9,710 nucleotides of DNA, taken from assembly GCA_002731735.1 (NCBI GenBank), contig PCCM01000083.1:12306-22015 (forward strand), read 5' to 3'. The stretch is from Gemmatimonadota bacterium (GTDB lineage Bacteria > Gemmatimonadota > Gemmatimonadetes > Longimicrobiales > Gaopeijiaceae). Position numbers and translations under genes: made by a program. The stretch's first letter is position 1, and each line of letters starts with the position of its first letter. The notes under the pieces were generated by a model. That model was not told the origin of the DNA. It did not search any database and saw only the letters and a program-made list of their open reading frames with translations. This document shows positions 6,954 through 9,710 of the stretch, piece by piece.

Positions 6954-7391
6954 ATGGCCCCTCCTGCCATGGCTCCGCCCTTCTGTTCCGATCACACTCG
7001 TAGGAAAGATCTCCCCACTTCGAAGGCCAACCTCGCCACCGTACGCCGCGGACGCCGGTTCGAAGCGTTGGCCGAGGCCTTCCTGCACGAGAGAGGATGG
7101 CGAGTCCTTGAGCGCAACGTTCGTTTCCTCCGCAAGGAGATCGATCTGGTGGTGGAAAAGGATGGGATCGTTGCGTTTGTGGAGGTAAAAGGGCGTAACG
7201 GGCCGGCGTTCGGACATCCCCTGGACGCCATTACTCGACGAAAGCGTCAAGCGATTTTTGTAGCCGCCCGCGGGTGGATTGCGCGTAGCGACTTCAGAGC
7301 GCGTTCCTATCGGTTCGACACCGTCTCGGTGGGGTTGATGCCCGATGGAAGCTTTGACGTGGAGCACGTTGAGGGAGCGTGGATCGAGTGA
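6954..7391 (+). CDS. yraN: YraN/UPF0102 family nuclease-fold protein
   Basis: The protein has 145 residues, including an N-terminal extension of about 30 residues before the family core, which otherwise begins near RRGRRFEALAEAFLHERGW. The core shows the conserved endonuclease-like motif KEIDLVVEKDG followed by VAFVEVKGR: E62, D64, E77 and K79 match the acidic and lysine positions of a PD-(D/E)XK-type fold. The next conserved block, FGHPLDAITRRKRQAIFVAARGWI, is also present. No substrate is firmly established for the family; a role in DNA processing is only presumed. ATG 6954 has GGGGG (6940-6944) 9 nt upstream. ATG 6969 is an alternative that would drop MAPPA, and the weak conservation expected before residue 30 makes the exact start uncertain. 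It lies 13 bp after aroF and is probably co-transcribed with it; the SRP RNA unit follows. Confidence 0.92.
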   Translation: MAPPAMAPPFCSDHTRRKDLPTSKANLATVRRGRRFEALAEAFLHERGWRVLERNVRFLRKEIDLVVEKDGIVAFVEVKGRNGPAFGHPLDAITRRKRQAIFVAARGWIARSDFRARSYRFDTVSVGLMPDGSFDVEHVEGAWIE

Positions 7392-7441
7392 TTGCCTCGC
7401 CCTGAAGACCGGCGTCTACACTACTTCACAACCGATTCCTG

Positions 7442-7453
7442 CGTGATTTCACG
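7442..7453. repeat. Perfect inverted repeat CGTGA-TT-TCACG just upstream of the SRP RNA promoter
   Basis: CGTGA (7442-7446) and TCACG (7449-7453) form a palindrome with a 2-bp centre. It ends 3 bp before the -35 box at 7457. That placement suits an activator or repressor site, but the motif matches no regulator I can name with confidence. It could also be chance. Confidence 0.4.
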
Positions 7454-7456
7454 ACG

Positions 7457-7485
7457 TTGACGCTCCTTTCGCCGCGGTCTAACTT
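7457..7485 (+). promoter_or_regulatory. Sigma70-like promoter of the SRP RNA gene
   Basis: TTGACG (7457-7462, five of six matches to the -35 consensus) is separated by exactly 17 bp from TAACTT (7480-7485, fitting TAnnnT). A start 6-8 nt downstream would fall at about 7491-7493, which coincides with the first bases of the SRP RNA closing stem (GCCCCAGG from 7491). The agreement between predicted start and RNA end is the main support. Confidence 0.7.
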
Positions 7486-7488
7486 TGG

Positions 7489-7594
7489 GTGCCCCAGGTC
7501 CGTAGGGCGAAAGCCCACGAACTCCGTCAGGACCTTGCCGGTAGCAGCGGTAAGTGTGGTGATCGTTGCTGCGGGTCGCCTGGGGCATTTTTTT
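7489..7594 (+). ncRNA. ffs: Small (4.5S-type) signal recognition particle RNA
   Basis: The RNA pairs with Ffh to form the SRP, which brings ribosomes making membrane proteins to FtsY. Identification rests on the domain IV core: GTCAGG (7526-7531), a short ACC/GGT stem (7532-7534 with 7540-7542), then AGCAGC (7543-7548) and GGTAAGTG (7549-7556). These are the two strands of the conserved internal loops that bind the Ffh M domain. The ends close by a perfect 9-bp helix, TGCCCCAGG (7490-7498) with CCTGGGGCA (7579-7587), followed by seven T. The length of about 100 nt fits the small bacterial form without an Alu domain. GAAC (7519-7522) before the core and GGGTCGCCTGG (7573-7583) near the 3' end are also typical. 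Oddities: the apical loop is UUGCC, not the usual GGAA, and the 5' arm can form a local hairpin GGGC-GAAA-GCCC (7505-7516). The gene lies upstream of dnaX, a recurrent location. The exact ends are estimates. Confidence 0.92.
7579..7594 (+). terminator. 3' end of the SRP RNA: closing-stem strand plus T7
   Basis: CCTGGGGCA (7579-7587), the 3' strand of the SRP RNA closing stem, runs directly into TTTTTTT (7588-7594). This GC-rich stem plus U tract would act as an intrinsic terminator. The partner strand is about 80 nt upstream, so termination depends on the whole RNA folding. It implies dnaX has its own promoter or relies on read-through. Confidence 0.65.
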
Positions 7595-7682
7595 GCTTCT
7601 CGTGCGGCGTCTCGACCGACTGCGTGCCACCAGTGGTCGCCGTGTCGGGCCTCCGTACCACCGGACATGGAACCCTAATACG

Positions 7683-9374
7683 TTGTCCCACACGGCGTTA
7701 GCCCGGAAATACCGACCTCGGCGTTTCGCCGATGTCGCGACCCAGAAACACGTCTCCGAAACGCTGCGCCGGGCCACCTCAGACGGCCGGGTGGGACATG
7801 CCTACCTTTTCAGCGGCCCCCGAGGCGTTGGCAAGACGACGCTTGCGCGCATACTCGCGATGGCCCTCAACTGCTCGGCTCGGGAAGAGTCGGGCGAGCC
7901 CTGCGGGGAATGTGAAACCTGCTCCAGAATTTGGAGTGGACAAACCGCGCTGGACGTCATTGAGATCGATGCGGCCTCGAACCGAGGGGTGGACGACGCG
8001 CGGCAACTTCGTGAGCGGGCCATGTATGCACCATCACAGAAAGATGGTTTCAAAGTCTTCATCGTGGATGAGGCCCACATGCTCACGCGGGAGGCTTGGA
8101 ACGCGCTGCTGAAGATCCTCGAGGAGCCGCCTCCACGAGTGATCTTCGTGTTTGCGACTACGGAGCCCCAGAAAGTCCAACAGACCGCTGCGCCGGTGCT
8201 GTCTCGATGCCAGCGATTCGACTTCCGGCGCATCGGCACTTCCGACATCATGGACCGCTTGGCGATTGTGCTCGAGCAAGAGGGGCTTCCGGCTCCGGAA
8301 GATGCTCTCAGAACCATCGCGCGGAAGGCCGACGGAGGGATGAGGGACGCTCTCTCTCTACTGGATCAGGTGATCGCTCTCACTGGCGGGGAAATCAGTC
8401 AGGAGTCAGTACGGCAGGTGCTGGGCTTGGTCGATAACGAACGTTATGTAGAACTCTTGGATATGTGGGCCGAGGGTAAACATGGCGAGATCTTCGAGTT
8501 CGTCGAACGGCTGCTCGACGAGGGGTACGACCTCGTGGAGTTTTACCACGGTCTGGTGGACTCGCTTCGAGCCCTTCTCAGGCTTTCGCTGGGGGGAACG
8601 CCCCCCGATCTCGATACGGACACGCTCGAGGCTTTTAGGGCAGGGCTCGCTTCCTTCAGCCCGGCGGATCTCACTCGGATGCTCGCGTTGGCATCTGACG
8701 TCGAAAGTTCCGGAAGCCTTAGGCGGAGCCCAAATCCCCAGGTAATGCTCGAAATGCTGCTCCTTCGTATCAGCTATGTGGATCGGACCGTCAAATTGGA
8801 AGAATTGTTGGCCGGTCTTGGCGGGACCCCGCCGCCGGAGGTTGTGCCACGTCGGCCTTCCTCTGGAGGTGTATTGGCGGACGACTCGTCCTCCGGTCCG
8901 TCCACTGATACCCAAGAGGTTGCTCCACGGATGACCGAGGAGGTTCCGGCTCCGGAGATGGAGGAAGAGACTTCCGCTCAGAAACAAATGCCCGGTGCGC
9001 TCGGGGCGGCGGAGGCGTGGGCCTTGTTGGTCGAAGAGGGTGCTGACGTTCCAAGCGGGATGCGCCCCTTTCTCAGGGCCGCCACCGTGTCCGACTCCGA
9101 GTCGGAGGGTGTAGTGGTCATCGAGCTTCCCGCCGGGCCTGGGCTGGAACGTCTCGAGGATCCATCGGCCCGCAGAGCCCTTCAAAAGGCGCTAGGGAAG
9201 TTGATGCACGCGGAACCCGAGATCGTGTTTCAGGCCTCCGGCGACGGGGCGCCCGCGCGGAGCGAGCGTATCAGCCCCGAGACGGTTCAGAAGGACAGAA
9301 TGAAGGGTTTGATCAAACGGGAACCGCGCCTGCAGCATGCGGTAGACGAACTCGACCTGGAATTACTAGATTGA
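7683..9374 (+). CDS. dnaX: DNA polymerase III subunit tau (clamp-loader ATPase DnaX), TTG start
   Basis: Tau is the ATPase of the clamp loader that places the beta clamp on DNA and links the polymerase cores. The 563-residue product starts at TTG 7683, giving MSHTALARKYRPRRFADV. With that start Walker A GPRGVGKTT puts its lysine at residue 51, as in E. coli, and the open frame further upstream reads through the SRP RNA, so it is not coding. AAA+ features in order: Walker A 45-53; zinc cysteines C64, C74, C77 and C80; Walker B IVDEAHML (127-134); sensor 1 FATTEPQKV (157-165); arginine finger in SRC (174-176); sensor 2 GGMRDALSLLDQ with R221. The collar domain III follows to about 380, then an acidic Pro/Ser linker (about 385-440) and a variable C-terminal domain ending in LDLELLD. 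GGAA (7669-7672) is a modest ribosome binding site. No A-rich slippery run for a programmed frameshift to gamma is visible. Confidence 0.96.
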   Translation: MSHTALARKYRPRRFADVATQKHVSETLRRATSDGRVGHAYLFSGPRGVGKTTLARILAMALNCSAREESGEPCGECETCSRIWSGQTALDVIEIDAASNRGVDDARQLRERAMYAPSQKDGFKVFIVDEAHMLTREAWNALLKILEEPPPRVIFVFATTEPQKVQQTAAPVLSRCQRFDFRRIGTSDIMDRLAIVLEQEGLPAPEDALRTIARKADGGMRDALSLLDQVIALTGGEISQESVRQVLGLVDNERYVELLDMWAEGKHGEIFEFVERLLDEGYDLVEFYHGLVDSLRALLRLSLGGTPPDLDTDTLEAFRAGLASFSPADLTRMLALASDVESSGSLRRSPNPQVMLEMLLLRISYVDRTVKLEELLAGLGGTPPPEVVPRRPSSGGVLADDSSSGPSTDTQEVAPRMTEEVPAPEMEEETSAQKQMPGALGAAEAWALLVEEGADVPSGMRPFLRAATVSDSESEGVVVIELPAGPGLERLEDPSARRALQKALGKLMHAEPEIVFQASGDGAPARSERISPETVQKDRMKGLIKREPRLQHAVDELDLELLD

Positions 9375-9405
9375 ATCCAACACGTTGCAAGCCAGGGGTT
9401 TGACG

Positions 9406-9710
9406 ATGACGGACATTCAGCAGTTTATGCAGATGGGCCAGCAACTTCAGGCGCGGATGGCCGAGTTGCAGGAGGAACTTTCAGTACGTGAAATCTCCGC
9501 TTCGGCCGGCGGTGGAATGGTCACGGCGACCGTCGACGGAAAGGGTGGTGTGACCCGGATCGTGATCGATCCAACGGTGGTGGATGCGCGCGACGTGGAG
9601 ATGCTCGAAGACCTGGTGTTGGCAGCGATATCGGAAGCCCAGGGTAAGGCCCAAGGCCAATATGAGGAAGACATGCGGAAGGCTGCGGGCGGGATGCCGA
9701 TCCAAATCCC
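9406..9710 (+). CDS. ybaB: YbaB/EbfC family nucleoid-associated protein (3' end outside window)
   Basis: About 101 codons are present and the frame is still open at the window end; the family is about 105-110 residues, so only the last few are missing. YbaB/EbfC forms a small dimer with a tweezer-like shape that binds DNA and affects nucleoid structure and gene expression. The sequence has the N-terminal helix DIQQFMQMGQQLQARMAELQ, then the core with SAGGGMVTATVDGKGGVTRIVID, then the long C-terminal helix ending in Met-rich AAGGMPIQI. ATG 9406 has AGGGG (9394-9398) 7 nt upstream. It lies 31 bp after dnaX, the classic dnaX-ybaB-recR order, so recR is expected next. In other bacteria this trio works in replication and recombinational repair. 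Confidence 0.96.
   Translation, partial: MTDIQQFMQMGQQLQARMAELQEELSVREISASAGGGMVTATVDGKGGVTRIVIDPTVVDARDVEMLEDLVLAAISEAQGKAQGQYEEDMRKAAGGMPIQI

Noticed and set aside
7406..7417. AGAC-CGGC-GTCT inverted repeat after yraN as a terminator
   Set aside because: The stem is only 4 bp and no T tract follows.
7627..7636. CCAC-CA-GTGG inverted repeat between the SRP RNA and dnaX
   Set aside because: A 4-bp stem with a 2-nt loop cannot fold as a hairpin and is too short to claim as an operator.
7566..7682. N-terminal extension of dnaX from an ATG-like start inside the SRP RNA
   Set aside because: The first codons lie in the SRP RNA and its T tract, and DnaX proteins begin close to the ALARKYRP motif, which follows TTG 7683 directly.
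8780..9000. Programmed frameshift site in dnaX for a gamma form
   Set aside because: I looked for an A-rich slippery run followed by a stem in the linker region and found none; only full-length tau is supported.
8406..9185. 259-codon minus-strand frame inside dnaX
   Set aside because: It is a shadow of the dnaX reading frame, with no domain and no ribosome binding site.
1..9710. Mobile element, CRISPR array, toxin-antitoxin or defence system
   Set aside because: No spaced direct repeats, terminal inverted repeats, transposase, recombinase or defence motifs were seen; every long frame on the + strand is a housekeeping gene.

Overview
The window is a compact stretch of core bacterial housekeeping genes, all on the + strand. 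GC content is high, and two genes (the DUF2232-type membrane protein and dnaX) have probable TTG starts. I read no mobile element, CRISPR array, toxin-antitoxin or defence system, rRNA or tRNA. The gene order and protein style suggest a GC-rich, non-proteobacterial lineage. Gemmatimonadota is my best guess, but it is an inference from gene order and protein character and has not been checked against any database.

Layout. (1) 1-1985 is the distal part of a ribosomal operon: the end of rpsR (bS18), a multi-spanning membrane protein of DUF2232/YybS type, rplI (bL9) and rsfS (ribosomal silencing factor). Gaps are 8-19 bp, so co-transcription is likely. (2) 1986-2327 is the only long stretch without a recognised gene. 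It holds a weak promoter candidate, a doubtful 25-codon ORF, and a better-supported 55-codon ORF of unknown function whose stop overlaps the smc start (ATGA). (3) 2328-5843 is a full-length SMC chromosome-organising ATPase. (4) 5912-7391 is a type I-beta DAHP synthase (first step of the shikimate pathway) followed by a YraN/UPF0102 nuclease-fold protein. (5) 7442-7594 is a small SRP RNA gene with its own sigma70-like promoter, a palindrome just upstream of the -35 box, and a stem followed by seven T. (6) 7683-9710 is dnaX (clamp-loader tau subunit) followed by the start of ybaB/ebfC. The well-known dnaX-ybaB-recR order predicts recR just beyond the window.

How they fit together. The left block serves ribosome assembly and dormancy control. 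The middle serves chromosome organisation and aromatic amino acid supply. The right block couples protein export (SRP RNA) with replication and repair. SRP RNA next to dnaX is a recurrent bacterial arrangement.

The most interesting signals are in non-coding DNA. The SRP RNA apical loop reads UUGCC where the usual bacterial form is GGAA, and its 5' arm contains a local GAAA-capped hairpin. The small ORF coupled to smc and the CGTGA-NN-TCACG palindrome over the SRP promoter are next. I did not find a convincing undescribed multi-gene system here.
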